A stretch of 64,000 nt of DNA, from NCBI GenBank assembly GCA_963700955.1, contig CAVOZH010000012.1, forward strand, positions 186,001 to 250,000, read 5' to 3'. A model generated the notes under the pieces. It had not been told where the DNA came from. It ran no database searches and saw only the letters and a program-made list of their open reading frames with translations. The DNA is from Nocardioides_C sp963700955. GTDB lineage: Bacteria > Actinomycetota > Actinomycetes > Propionibacteriales > Nocardioidaceae. Position numbers and translations under genes: made by a program. Positions 7,972 to 16,409 of the stretch are shown piece after piece (position 1 is the first letter of the stretch; each line of letters begins with the position of its first letter).

Positions 7972-9069
7972 ATGGCCAACCACGCAGGGTCACGTTCGTT
8001 GACGGCAACGGCCGGCATCATCGCCGCCGGAGCCATCGCCTTGTCCATCGCGGCACCGCCGGCCCACGCGGGCGACGGCGGGGCCGGCAACAACTACCGC
8101 GAAGTCAAGCTCGTGGCCGATCTCCATGGCCACGCCAGGATCACCGACCCGAGGCTGGTCAACCCCTGGGGGCTGGCCGCCTCTCCCAGCAGTCCGTTGT
8201 GGGTCGCGAACAACGGAACCAGCACCTCGACCCTCTACGAGGGCGGCACGTCGGGGAGCCAGGTCAAGAAACTGCCGTTGAACGTGAAGATTCCCGGCGG
8301 CGGCGACCCGACCGGGGTGGTGTTCAACCCGACCGGCGAGTTCAGGCTTTCAACAGGCGGGAAGACCGGACCGGCCCTCTTCATCTTCGCCGGCGAGAAC
8401 GGCGACCTCTCGGCTTGGAACAAGTCGGGCGACCTCAGCAAGGCGGTACTCGTGGCGCACACCGGGAACGCCGTCTACAAGGGCCTCACCATGGTCACGA
8501 CGGGAGGCCAGGAGTTCCTGCTCGCGGCGAACTTCCATCGCAACCGCATCGACGTGTTCAACGAGCATTTCGACCGCGTCGCAGCGCCGCGTGCCTTCAG
8601 CAGCAGGCACGTCCCGAACGGCTACGCCCCGTTCGACATCGCCAATCTCGACGGGCGGGTCTACGTGACGTACGCCAAGCAGGACGCGACTCGGAGCGAC
8701 GACGTAGCCGGGCCCGGTAACGGCTTCATCAACGTGTTCACCCAGCGAGGAGAGTTCCTCAGCTCGCTCGTGCGGCGAGGTGCGCTCGACGCGCCTTGGG
8801 GCCTGGCGGTCGCTCCCCATGGCTTCGGACCTTTCGCCGGCAAGCTGCTCGTCGGCAACTTCGGCGACGGCCGGATCCACGTGGTGGACCGGCGCGACGG
8901 GCGGGTGGTCGCCACGCTGCTCGACCGATCACACCACCCGATCGTGATCGACGGCCTGTGGGCCCTTCTACCGGGAAACGGGACCGCGGGTGCGAGGTCT
9001 GACGTCTGGTTCAGCGCGGGACCGAACGACGAGTCGCACGGCCTGCTCGGGATCCTGCGGCACCGCTGA
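7972..9069 (+). CDS. Secreted TIGR03118-family beta-propeller-like protein
   Basis: 365 residues. A signal peptide (hydrophobic about residues 13-32, ending APPAHAGD) directs export. The mature part opens NNYREVKLVADLHGHA and ITDPRLVNPWGLAASPSSPL, then repeats of the PWGLAVAPHGFGPFAGKLLV and NFGDGRIHVVDRRDG type, characteristic of TIGR03118 and NHL-like propellers. No enzymatic motif is evident. It may act in extracellular binding or surface attachment. AGGAAGCGCC precedes the ATG. Confidence 0.8.
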   Translation: MANHAGSRSLTATAGIIAAGAIALSIAAPPAHAGDGGAGNNYREVKLVADLHGHARITDPRLVNPWGLAASPSSPLWVANNGTSTSTLYEGGTSGSQVKKLPLNVKIPGGGDPTGVVFNPTGEFRLSTGGKTGPALFIFAGENGDLSAWNKSGDLSKAVLVAHTGNAVYKGLTMVTTGGQEFLLAANFHRNRIDVFNEHFDRVAAPRAFSSRHVPNGYAPFDIANLDGRVYVTYAKQDATRSDDVAGPGNGFINVFTQRGEFLSSLVRRGALDAPWGLAVAPHGFGPFAGKLLVGNFGDGRIHVVDRRDGRVVATLLDRSHHPIVIDGLWALLPGNGTAGARSDVWFSAGPNDESHGLLGILRHR

Positions 9070-9118
9070 GGAGCTCGGGAGGTGATGGTCGGGCCGTGGG
9101 GCAGCGACGCCGCCGGAC

Positions 9119-9727
9119 TCAGGTGTTCTGGCAGCTGCGCATGAAGTTCGTTGCCGGCTTCCGGTCCCGGACGATGCAGTAGTGCCTGTTGCTGGTGGCC
9201 TTGTTCGGCAGCCTGACCCGCACCTTCCAGGACTTGCTCAGCACCGGGCAACCGGAGCTCTTCTTGTAGGTGATCGTCTTACGAGCGGGGAAGTTGCGGC
9301 CGTCCTTGAACACACGTGCCCGCGCGGTCATGCCCGAAGGCACATAGATGTCATAGGTCCAGCTGCTCGTGCGGGCCACACTCGTCGTGGTGCCGCGCTG
9401 CCAAGCGTGGTTGTACTTCGCGGAGAGGACCCCGTAGTTGAGGCCGCCCTCGACGGTGTCCGAGGACGAGTGGCTACTGCCCGCGGTCGAGGTCTTGGAC
9501 ACCGTGCGGCTGATGTGCGCCGGTCCGGCCACCCAGTAGCTCGCGACGTTGGTGCCGATCCAGATCGCGTATCCCTCGCCGAGGATCTTGTAGCTCACGT
9601 TGTCGACCATGCAGCCTGCGGCTTCGGCCGGCGTGGTGGTGCTCGCGACCGTGCCCGTCGTGGTGACAGTCGTCAACAGCGCCAGGCCGGCCAGCATCGG
9701 TCCCAGACGTCGGAAGGTGAGTCGCAT
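9119..9727 (-). CDS. Secreted protein of unknown function
   Basis: 202 residues from ATG 9727, chosen because GAGGGGAAGTTTC lies directly upstream. Signal peptide MRLTFRRLGPMLAGLALLTT is followed by a Thr-rich stretch and a cleavage site near PAEAAGC. The mature part has four cysteines (CMVDN, GCPVL, YCIVRD, SCQNT), compatible with two disulfides, and many Ser/Thr/Tyr residues in the middle, suggesting a beta-rich extracellular domain. No family recognised. It converges on the TIGR03118 gene. Confidence 0.6.
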   Translation of the reverse strand: MRLTFRRLGPMLAGLALLTTVTTTGTVASTTTPAEAAGCMVDNVSYKILGEGYAIWIGTNVASYWVAGPAHISRTVSKTSTAGSSHSSSDTVEGGLNYGVLSAKYNHAWQRGTTTSVARTSSWTYDIYVPSGMTARARVFKDGRNFPARKTITYKKSSGCPVLSKSWKVRVRLPNKATSNRHYCIVRDRKPATNFMRSCQNT

Positions 9728-9990
9728 GAAACTTCCCCTCAGGTCACTCATGGCCGGGTGCCACGGGTGACGGAAGTTATATCTCACCCAGGCAGGGCAG
9801 AACCAGCACAAACGCCGGGAAGCAGACCAGCGGGCCGGCTCGGTGGGAACGACGGACCACGCCGCGCCCAGGCCGGCCACCCGCGTTCGACGCCCCTCCG
9901 GCGCGTTCATCCGCAACGGGTGATGGCAAGCCTGGCCGCCGGTGCCAGCGTTGTGGCATCTATTCCTCGAAGGACTTGCATGGAGGACTC

Positions 9991-10362
9991 ATGACTTCAC
10001 AAACCGCCCCTGAGTCGACGTTGGGCAGCATCGCCCAGGGGGATGCTCCTGTGCTCGAGCGCCTCGTTGCCATGAACCTGGACTCGCTCGAGAACTCAGG
10101 CCTGGACGAGACGACGTACTTCCTCGTCCGGCTGGCCGCCCTCGTCGCGATGGATGCCGCCCCCGTGTCGTACCTGGTCAATCTCGGACTGGCCGCAGAC
10201 GCAGGCGTGACGCTCGAGCAGGCGCAGGCCACGCTCATCGCCATCGCGCCGGTGGTCGGCAGCGCCAGAGTGGCGTCGGCGGCCGGCAAGATCCTGCGGG
10301 CAGCCTTCGGCGTAGCCGTCCTCGAGGCCGAAGGCTCGGTGCCCGAGCAGAGAAAGGCGTGA
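9991..10362 (+). CDS. Carboxymuconolactone decarboxylase-family protein
   Basis: 123 residues from ATG 9991 after TGGAGGACTC. The all-helical core LVRLAALVAMDAAPVSYLVN, AADAGVTLEQAQATLIAIAP and VVGSARVASAAGKILRA matches the CMD/AhpD fold. The AhpD CxxC pair is absent, so peroxidase activity is unlikely; a decarboxylase-like or purely structural role is left. Single gene without an obvious operon. Confidence 0.75.
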   Translation: MTSQTAPESTLGSIAQGDAPVLERLVAMNLDSLENSGLDETTYFLVRLAALVAMDAAPVSYLVNLGLAADAGVTLEQAQATLIAIAPVVGSARVASAAGKILRAAFGVAVLEAEGSVPEQRKA

Positions 10363-10867
10363 CCCGCCCTACCGTTCATCCTCGCGGGATGACCTCGTAG
10401 CCGTGACCGGCTGACCATGCTGGTCCTCTCCCGGTCCCGCGCTCGTCGCACCCGCGACCTGCGCGTCGCCGAGCAGGCCGCCACAGCCACCACCAGTGGT
10501 CGATGGGTCGGCCCGACTTCTCATCCACGCCGGATGAGTCCCCACATCTCGACCTCTCCCTAGCCTGAGAGACATCCACCGAAGACATCGTGGCCGAGGG
10601 GGCAATGAGGGTGACCAGACGCAGAAGGATGTGCGGATCTCTTGGGCGGCACTCCAGCAAAGTGATGCAGACCGGCCGCCGGCCGGACGGTGCGTGGTTG
10701 CGATGAGCGCCGCGGACGTACCGGCCGGCCGCTCTGTCTCACCCATGCACCGAACGAGAGCGTCGACCCGACCGAGATCGCGTCCATGGCACTGACCGAA
10801 GCCCTGTTCCTGCAGCGCTACGCGGCCGTGCGCGGGTCCGACAAGGTCGAGCTGTAGGGAGTTAACC
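10363..10867. other. Gene-poor interval with a possible C-terminal gene remnant
   Basis: No complete gene is visible. Near the right end, 10738-10857 on the + strand reads LTHAPNESVDPTEIASMALT then EALFLQRYAAVRGSDKVEL and stops; the composition looks like a genuine protein C-terminus, but the frame upstream degrades and I do not recognise the family. It may be the tail of a decayed gene. The remaining bases look non-coding. Confidence 0.3.
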
Positions 10868-11125
10868 GTGCTCATCCTGGCCATTGTCGTCGTCGGCCTC
10901 GCCGCCGGCTGGGTCGCGCACCTCCTGGTCGGTCGTGGCCAGCCGAACTGGGCCCAGCTGTTCGTGGTCGGCATCGCGGGCTCTTTCGTGGGCGGCCTCC
11001 TGGGAAGCCTGGTCTTCGGTGACGGCCTCGCGATCCGGCCCAGCGGTCTCATCGGCTCCATCGTGGGCGCCACGCTCGTGCTGCTCGTTGTCCGCGCCAT
11101 CGGGTCTCGTCGCGCAAGCGGCTGA
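10868..11125 (+). CDS. GlsB/YeaQ/YmgE family stress-response membrane protein
   Basis: 85 residues from GTG 10868 (GGGAGTTAACC upstream). Three hydrophobic helices with the family's glycine-rich turns: LAAGWVAHLLVGRGQ, FVVGIAGSFVGGLLGSLVFG and GLIGSIVGATLVLLVVRAIG. These transglycosylase-associated small membrane proteins are induced by stress in several bacteria; mechanism unknown. It precedes the hydrogenase maturation genes by 169 bases but is probably unrelated. Confidence 0.85.
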   Translation: MLILAIVVVGLAAGWVAHLLVGRGQPNWAQLFVVGIAGSFVGGLLGSLVFGDGLAIRPSGLIGSIVGATLVLLVVRAIGSRRASG

Positions 11126-11294
11126 CACAGGCCGGTCCGGACTACATCGGCGTGGAGCACCTCCCGACGGAGGTGGCGGACCCCTCGGCCCCTACGACTG
11201 AGCACGACTGGGGCGACCGCATCGCGTCGTGGCTGCTCGCGGGATGACGCGATCGTCCGCACCGACTTATGGTGAGACGGAAGAGGGGGTGCTC

Positions 11295-11624
11295 ATGCAC
11301 GAGCTGTCGATCGCGGAGAGCATCGTCGACGCCGTGCTGGAACGCACCGGCGACTGTCCGGTCACCACGGTGCGGGTCCGGGTGGGACGTCTCTCCGGCG
11401 TGGTCCCCGACGCACTGCAGTTCTGCTTCGAGCTTGCGACCTCCGACACCCCGCTCGAAGGTGCCGACCTCGCGATCGAGGACGTCGACGGCGCCGCGCA
11501 CTGCCGTGAGTGCGGCCGTGACTTCCTGCTCACCGACCTGATCCTGCTCTGTCCGTGCGGAAGCGCGGACGTCGAGGTGCGCGCTGGTCGGGAGCTTCTG
11601 GTGACCTCTGTCGAGGTGGTGTGA
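11295..11624 (+). CDS. hypA: Hydrogenase nickel-insertion protein HypA
   Basis: 109 residues starting MHELSIAESIVDAVLER at ATG 11295 after GAGGGGGTGCTC. His2 and Glu3 are the conserved nickel site of HypA. The zinc domain has CRECGRDF and CPCGSADVE, the two CxxC-type pairs. HypA works with HypB to deliver nickel to the hydrogenase large-subunit precursor in the cytoplasm. It overlaps the hypB region at its stop, so the two are translationally coupled. Longer upstream starts add an unrelated leader and displace His2. Confidence 0.93.
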   Translation: MHELSIAESIVDAVLERTGDCPVTTVRVRVGRLSGVVPDALQFCFELATSDTPLEGADLAIEDVDGAAHCRECGRDFLLTDLILLCPCGSADVEVRAGRELLVTSVEVV

Positions 11625-11626
11625 CC

Positions 11627-12400
11627 GTGTGTACGACGTGCGGCTGCGGAACCGACGAGATCCGCGTGACACAGGTCGGGGCGGCCGAAGGGGCGGTCCG
11701 GCCACACCACCACGAGCACGAGCACGAGCACGCTCAGCCGCACGAGCACGCCGACGGGAGCCGCACGCATACCGTCGAGCTCGAGCAGAGGGTCCTCGCC
11801 AAGAACGACGTCCTTGCCGGACAGAACCGGCAGTGGTTCAGCGAGCACGGGATCAGGACTGTGAACCTGATGAGCTCTCCAGGGGCAGGCAAGACCTCAC
11901 TGCTGGAGCGCACGATCAAGGAGTCCGACCGTCCGATCAGTGTGATCGAGGGTGATCAGGAGACGGTGTTCGACGCTGAACGGATCCGTGCCGCCGGAGC
12001 GCGGGCGGTCCAGGTCAACACCGGCGCAGGCTGCCATCTCGACGCGACGATGGTGCAGCGAGCACTGGCCGAGCTGCAGCCCGAGGACGGTGGCGTGGTC
12101 TTCGTCGAGAACGTGGGGAACCTCGTCTGTCCTGCCCTGTTCGACCTCGGCGAGGACCGAAAGGTTGTCGTCATCTCGGTGGCCGAGGGCGACGACAAGC
12201 CGTTGAAGTACCCCCACATGTTCGCCGCCGCCGACCTGGTCGTGGTGAACAAGACCGATCTGCTGCCGTACGTCGACTTCGACATGGAGAAGTGCGAGAG
12301 GGACGCCCGCCTGATCAACGCCCGCGTGGGCTGGCTCCCCGTGTCGGTGCGCACCGGTGAGAACCTGGACGCTTGGCTGGCCTGGCTCGCCGAGCTCTGA
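11627..12400 (+). CDS. hypB: Hydrogenase nickel-insertion GTPase HypB
   Basis: 257 residues from GTG 11627, giving the canonical N-terminus MCTTCGCG that binds nickel; a GTG two codons upstream is the alternative. A His-rich stretch with nine His (residues 27-48) suggests nickel storage. The G domain follows: LMSSPGAGKTSLLE (P-loop, about 84-91), EGDQETVFDAERI, GCHLDATMV with the metal-site Cys-His, and VVVNKTDLLPY (NKxD). It hydrolyses GTP while passing nickel to the large subunit with HypA. The next gene starts 190 bases downstream behind its own promoter-like region. Confidence 0.95.
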   Translation: MCTTCGCGTDEIRVTQVGAAEGAVRPHHHEHEHEHAQPHEHADGSRTHTVELEQRVLAKNDVLAGQNRQWFSEHGIRTVNLMSSPGAGKTSLLERTIKESDRPISVIEGDQETVFDAERIRAAGARAVQVNTGAGCHLDATMVQRALAELQPEDGGVVFVENVGNLVCPALFDLGEDRKVVVISVAEGDDKPLKYPHMFAAADLVVVNKTDLLPYVDFDMEKCERDARLINARVGWLPVSVRTGENLDAWLAWLAEL

Positions 12401-12471
12401 CGCACTCCCACGGGGGCCGGATGCGCGGGTCGCGCCACGAAGCTCGGGCAGCAGCGGCGCAGGAGGGACCC

Positions 12472-12506
12472 TTGACACGTCGCAGGCGGCAAGGACTAAA
12501 TGAATA
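12472..12506 (+). promoter_or_regulatory. Possible promoter of the hydrogenase structural operon
   Basis: TTGACA at 12472-12477 is a perfect -35 hexamer. An unusually AT-rich stretch, ACTAAATGAATAG at 12495-12507, lies 17-19 bases later and could hold the -10. It is in the 190-base gap between hypB and the small subunit gene, about 85 bases before the ATG. The -10 is a poor match, so a sigma factor with relaxed needs or an activator is possible. Confidence 0.4.
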
Positions 12507-12590
12507 GACCGTCGCGCAAGCGAGCCGTAAGGGCGGCCCCGGCGACGGAGGGGGCAGCTACCGTGACTGGCCCCGGATTGGCAGGCGGCG

Positions 12591-13649
12591 ATGCCAACAG
12601 CGGAAGCAGTCAAGGCCGAAGAGACGCTGATCCACGTCCTCTGGATCAACGCCGGGCTCAGCTGCGACGGTGACTCGGTCGCCCTCACCGCCGCGACACA
12701 GCCGAGCATCGAGGAGATCGCCCTCGGCGCGCTGCCGGGTCTTCCCAAGATCGCGGTCCACTGGCCGCTGATCGACTTCGAGTGCGGGCCCAACGGCGGC
12801 GCCGACGACTTCCTCGAGTGGTTCTTCAAGGCCGACCGCGGCGAGCTCGAGCCTTTCGTGCTGGTGGTCGAAGGGTCGATCCCGAACGAGAAGATCAAGG
12901 ACGAGGGCTACTGGTGCGGCTTCGGGAACAACCCCGACACCGGACAGCCGATGACGACCAGCGAGTGGCTGGACCGACTGGCTCCAAAGGCGACCGCGAT
13001 CGTGGCGGCGGGCACCTGCGCGACGTACGGCGGCATCCATGCCATGGCCGGAAACCCGACCGGCGCGATGGGCGTTCCCGACTACCTCGGCTGGGAATGG
13101 AAGTCCAAGGCCGGTATCCCGATCGTGTGCGTGCCGGGCTGCCCCATCCAGCCGGACAACCTGTCCGAGACGCTGACCTATCTGCTCTACATGGCGACCG
13201 AGCAGGCGCCGATGATCCCGCTCGACGACGCCTTGCGCCCGACCTGGCTGTTCGGTCAGACCGTGCACGAGGGCTGCGACCGCGCCGGCTACTACGAACA
13301 GGCCGACTTCGCGACGGAGTACGGCTCACCCAAGTGCATCGTCAAGCTCGGCTGCTGGGGACCTGTCGTGAAGTGCAACGTCCCCAAGCGCGGCTGGATG
13401 AACGGCCTGGGCGGATGCCCGAACGTCGGGGGTATCTGCATCGGCTGCACCATGCCTGGCTTCCCCGACAAGTTCATGCCCTTCATGGACGAACCGCCAG
13501 GCGGAAAGCTGTCCACGACCGCTGTCGGCTTGTACGGCACGGCCATCAAACGGTTGCGGAACGTGACCAGCCAGACCCTCGACAAGGAGCCGAAGTGGCG
13601 CACGCGGGGGACGAAACTGCTGACCGGGGCCAACCGCACCTGGTCGTGA
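12591..13649 (+). CDS. hhyS: [NiFe] hydrogenase small subunit, group 1h/actinobacterial type
   Basis: 352 residues. It carries the electron-relay Fe-S clusters of an uptake hydrogenase. The N-terminus HVLWINAGLSCDGDS has Cys25-x-x-Asp28 where most small subunits have Cys-x-x-Cys; actinobacterial-type enzymes are known for a proximal [4Fe-4S] cluster with three Cys and one Asp. Further ligands lie in GTCATYGGI, VPGCPIQPDN, VHEGCDR, SPKCIVKLGCWGPVVKCN and GGCPNVGGICIGC. There is no Tat signal, matching cytoplasmic or membrane-associated group 1h enzymes. It starts the structural operon, with the large subunit 19 bases downstream. Such enzymes scavenge atmospheric H2 during starvation. Confidence 0.93.
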   Translation: MPTAEAVKAEETLIHVLWINAGLSCDGDSVALTAATQPSIEEIALGALPGLPKIAVHWPLIDFECGPNGGADDFLEWFFKADRGELEPFVLVVEGSIPNEKIKDEGYWCGFGNNPDTGQPMTTSEWLDRLAPKATAIVAAGTCATYGGIHAMAGNPTGAMGVPDYLGWEWKSKAGIPIVCVPGCPIQPDNLSETLTYLLYMATEQAPMIPLDDALRPTWLFGQTVHEGCDRAGYYEQADFATEYGSPKCIVKLGCWGPVVKCNVPKRGWMNGLGGCPNVGGICIGCTMPGFPDKFMPFMDEPPGGKLSTTAVGLYGTAIKRLRNVTSQTLDKEPKWRTRGTKLLTGANRTWS

Positions 13650-13668
13650 GCCACAGAGAGGGAGCGCG

Positions 13669-15462
13669 ATGACGTCGACGATTCCCCGACCCAGCAGCTT
13701 CTCCGAGGACGAGCGTGGCCTCACCGAGATGTCGTGGGACCCGATCACCCGGATCGTGGGCAGCCTCGGCATCTACACGAAGATCGACTTCGGCAACATG
13801 TTGGTTGCCGAGTGCCACAGCACCAGCTCGATCTTCCGTGGCTACTCGATCTTCATGAAGGGCAAGGACCCCCGGGACGCCCACTTCATCACCAGCCGCA
13901 TCTGCGGCATCTGCGGCGACAATCACGCGACCTGTTCCTGCTACTGCCAGAACATGGCGTACGGCGTGAAGCCGCCCCATCTGGGTGAGTGGATCGTGAA
14001 CCTCGGCGAGGCCGCGGAGTACATGTTCGACCACAACATCTTCCAGGAGAACCTGGTCGGGGTGGACTACTGCGAGAAGATGGTCGCCGAGACCAACCCC
14101 GGCGTGCTCGAGCAGGCGAACCGCACCGATGCCCCGAACGCGGAGGCCCACGGCTACAAGACCATCGGCGACATCATGCGCTCGCTGAACCCGTTCACCG
14201 GGGAGTTCTACCGAGAGGCACTCCAGGTCAGCCGTTGGACCCGCGAGATGTTCTGCCTCATGGAGGGCCGGCACGTGCACCCCTCGACGCTCTACCCCGG
14301 TGGTGTCGGGACGGTGGCCACGATCCAGCTGATGACCGACTACATGACCCGGCTCATGCGGTACGTCGAGTTCATGAAGAAGGTCGTCCCGATGCACGAC
14401 GACCTCTTCGACTTCTTCTACGAGGCGATCCCGGGATACGAGGAGGTCGGCAACCGTCGAGTCCTTCTCGGCTGCTGGGGCTCGTTCCAGGACCCGGAGT
14501 ACTGCAACTTCGAGTACCGCGACATGACCGACTGGGGTCGGAAGATGTTCGTCACCCCCGGCGTGGTCGTCGACAACAAGCTGGTCACCACCGACCTGGT
14601 GGACATCAACCTCGGGATCCGGATCCTCCTCGGCTCGTCGTACTACGACGACTGGGAGGACCAGGAGATGTTCGTGACCCACGACCCGCTCGGCAACCTG
14701 GTCGACCGGCGGCACCCGTGGAACCAGCACACGAACCCGCGCCCGCAGAAGCGCGACCTCGACGACAAGTACTCCTGGGTCATGTCGCCCCGCTGGTACG
14801 ACGGCAAGGACCACCTCGCACTCGACACAGGAGGCGGACCGCTCGCCCGGCTGTGGTCCACCGCGCTCGCCGGTCTCGTCGACATCGGCTACGTGAAGTC
14901 GACAGGCAACAGCGTGCAGATCAACCTGCCGAAGACCGCACTGAAGGGCCCTGTCGAGCTGGAGTGGAAGGTCCCGCGGTGGAGCAACACCATCGAGCGG
15001 AACCGCGCCCGCACCTACTTCCAGGCCTACGCCGCGGCCTGCGCGCTGCACTTCGCGGAGAAGGCCCTCACCGAGATCCGGGCCGGGCGCACCAAGACGT
15101 GGGAGAGGTTCGACGTACCCGACGAGGGCATCGGCTGCGGCTTCACCGAGGCCGTGCGGGGTGTGCTCTCGCACCACATGGTGATCCGCGACGGCAAGAT
15201 CGCCAACTACCATCCCTACCCGCCGACACCGTGGAACGCGAACCCCCGTGACTCGTTCGGCACCCCGGGGCCCTACGAGGACGCCGTGCAGGGGCAGCCG
15301 ATCTTCGAGGAGAACAGTCGGGAGAACTTCAAGGGCATCGACATCATGCGCACCGTGCGCAGCTTCGACCCCTGCCTGCCGTGCGGGGTGCACATGTACC
15401 TCGGCGAGGGCAAGACGCTCGAGAAGCTGCACTCCCCCACCCAGTCGGCCGGCAGCGAGTAG
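13669..15462 (+). CDS. hhyL: [NiFe] hydrogenase large (catalytic) subunit, group 1h/actinobacterial type
   Basis: 597 residues. The Ni-Fe site ligands are RICGICGDNH (Cys79, Cys82) and DPCLPCGVH (Cys569, Cys572, His575). The protease site follows His575, leaving a 22-residue C-terminal tail to be cut after nickel insertion; a matching protease gene lies at 19.4 kb. The N-terminal DPITRIVGSLGIY block is the usual L0 motif. It oxidises H2 and passes electrons to the small subunit. AGAGGGAGCGCG precedes the ATG. Length and motifs fit the high-affinity actinobacterial group. Confidence 0.95.
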   Translation: MTSTIPRPSSFSEDERGLTEMSWDPITRIVGSLGIYTKIDFGNMLVAECHSTSSIFRGYSIFMKGKDPRDAHFITSRICGICGDNHATCSCYCQNMAYGVKPPHLGEWIVNLGEAAEYMFDHNIFQENLVGVDYCEKMVAETNPGVLEQANRTDAPNAEAHGYKTIGDIMRSLNPFTGEFYREALQVSRWTREMFCLMEGRHVHPSTLYPGGVGTVATIQLMTDYMTRLMRYVEFMKKVVPMHDDLFDFFYEAIPGYEEVGNRRVLLGCWGSFQDPEYCNFEYRDMTDWGRKMFVTPGVVVDNKLVTTDLVDINLGIRILLGSSYYDDWEDQEMFVTHDPLGNLVDRRHPWNQHTNPRPQKRDLDDKYSWVMSPRWYDGKDHLALDTGGGPLARLWSTALAGLVDIGYVKSTGNSVQINLPKTALKGPVELEWKVPRWSNTIERNRARTYFQAYAAACALHFAEKALTEIRAGRTKTWERFDVPDEGIGCGFTEAVRGVLSHHMVIRDGKIANYHPYPPTPWNANPRDSFGTPGPYEDAVQGQPIFEENSRENFKGIDIMRTVRSFDPCLPCGVHMYLGEGKTLEKLHSPTQSAGSE

Positions 15463-15470
15463 GCATCGCC

Positions 15471-16409
15471 ATGGTGGGCGCCACCCAGGCAGGAAATGGT
15501 CCGGACACCGGGCCGCCCGACCTGCGCGCGGTCGGCGACCGCATCGACGCACTTCTCGACGCGAGCTCGTCGGGCGGTGCCGTAGCAAGGGAGCGCTCAG
15601 AGGAGCTCGTGCGGCTCGTGGCCGACCTCTATGGGGCGGGCATCGAGCGCATCCTGGACATCCTCCACGGGGCTGGCCACCTCGACGAACAGATCCTCGC
15701 CTTGCTGGCGAACGACGACCTGGTGGCCAGTCTCCTGATCGTTCACGGCCTGCATCCCTACGGTGTCGAGGAACGTGTCGAGCAGGCGCTCGAGAGGGTC
15801 CGCCCCTACCTCGGTTCGCACGGTGGCGACGTCGAGCTGCTCGAGATCACCGAGCAAGGGACCGTGCGGCTGCGTCTCCTCGGGAGCTGCGACGGCTGTC
15901 CCTCGTCGTCGGTCACCCTCAAGCTCGCGGTCGAGGGAGCGATCGAGGCGGCCGCCCCGGAGATCAGCACCATCGAGGTGGAGACACACGCTGACGCGCC
16001 GACCGCACCGCTGATCCCGGTGGACTCGCTGATGTCGCACGTGCGCGAGCCTGACGTGACCGGCTCCTGGCAGGACGTCCCGGAGCTCGCGGCCCTCGCG
16101 CCCGGAGCGGTCATCCAGGTGCTCGTCGATGAGCTGCCGACCGTGGGCTGTCGCCTCGGAGACGACCTGTACGCGTTCCGCAGCGAGTGCGCCCGGTGCG
16201 GTTCGAGCCTGGCCCGGGCCACGCTGGCGAGAAGGCTCGGCGGCGACCGCAACGACGCCGTCCTGGTCTGCCCCGGTTGTCAGGCGCATTTCGACGTACG
16301 ACGGGCGGGGGCCTGTCTCGACGAGCCGGCCCGGCACCTCGACCCGCTACCGCTGCTCAGCCACGACGGGGCCGTCTCCGTGGCCGTCCCGACACCGGTG
16401 CCGTCATGA
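15471..16409 (+). CDS. NifU-like domain fused to a Rieske-like domain with four Cys; hydrogenase-associated
   Basis: 312 residues from ATG 15471, eight bases after the large subunit stop. A helical N-terminal part (1-100) is followed by a NifU-type domain, VRPYLGSHGGDVELLEI and GSCDGCPSSSVTLK with Cys140 and Cys143, the CxxC that holds an Fe-S cluster in NifU proteins. The C-terminal 90 residues resemble a small Rieske fold, ECARCGSSL and CPGCQAHFDVRRAG, but the two His ligands are replaced, leaving Cys240/243 and Cys267/270. It may accept electrons from the hydrogenase or deliver clusters to it; comparable Fe-S proteins accompany mycobacterial uptake hydrogenases. Role is inference. Confidence 0.75.
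   Translation: MVGATQAGNGPDTGPPDLRAVGDRIDALLDASSSGGAVARERSEELVRLVADLYGAGIERILDILHGAGHLDEQILALLANDDLVASLLIVHGLHPYGVEERVEQALERVRPYLGSHGGDVELLEITEQGTVRLRLLGSCDGCPSSSVTLKLAVEGAIEAAAPEISTIEVETHADAPTAPLIPVDSLMSHVREPDVTGSWQDVPELAALAPGAVIQVLVDELPTVGCRLGDDLYAFRSECARCGSSLARATLARRLGGDRNDAVLVCPGCQAHFDVRRAGACLDEPARHLDPLPLLSHDGAVSVAVPTPVPS

Noticed and set aside
13546..15588. 680-residue open frame on the minus strand
   Set aside because: It lies antisense to the hydrogenase large subunit, whose motifs are certain; the frame is a GC-codon shadow rich in Arg, Val and His.
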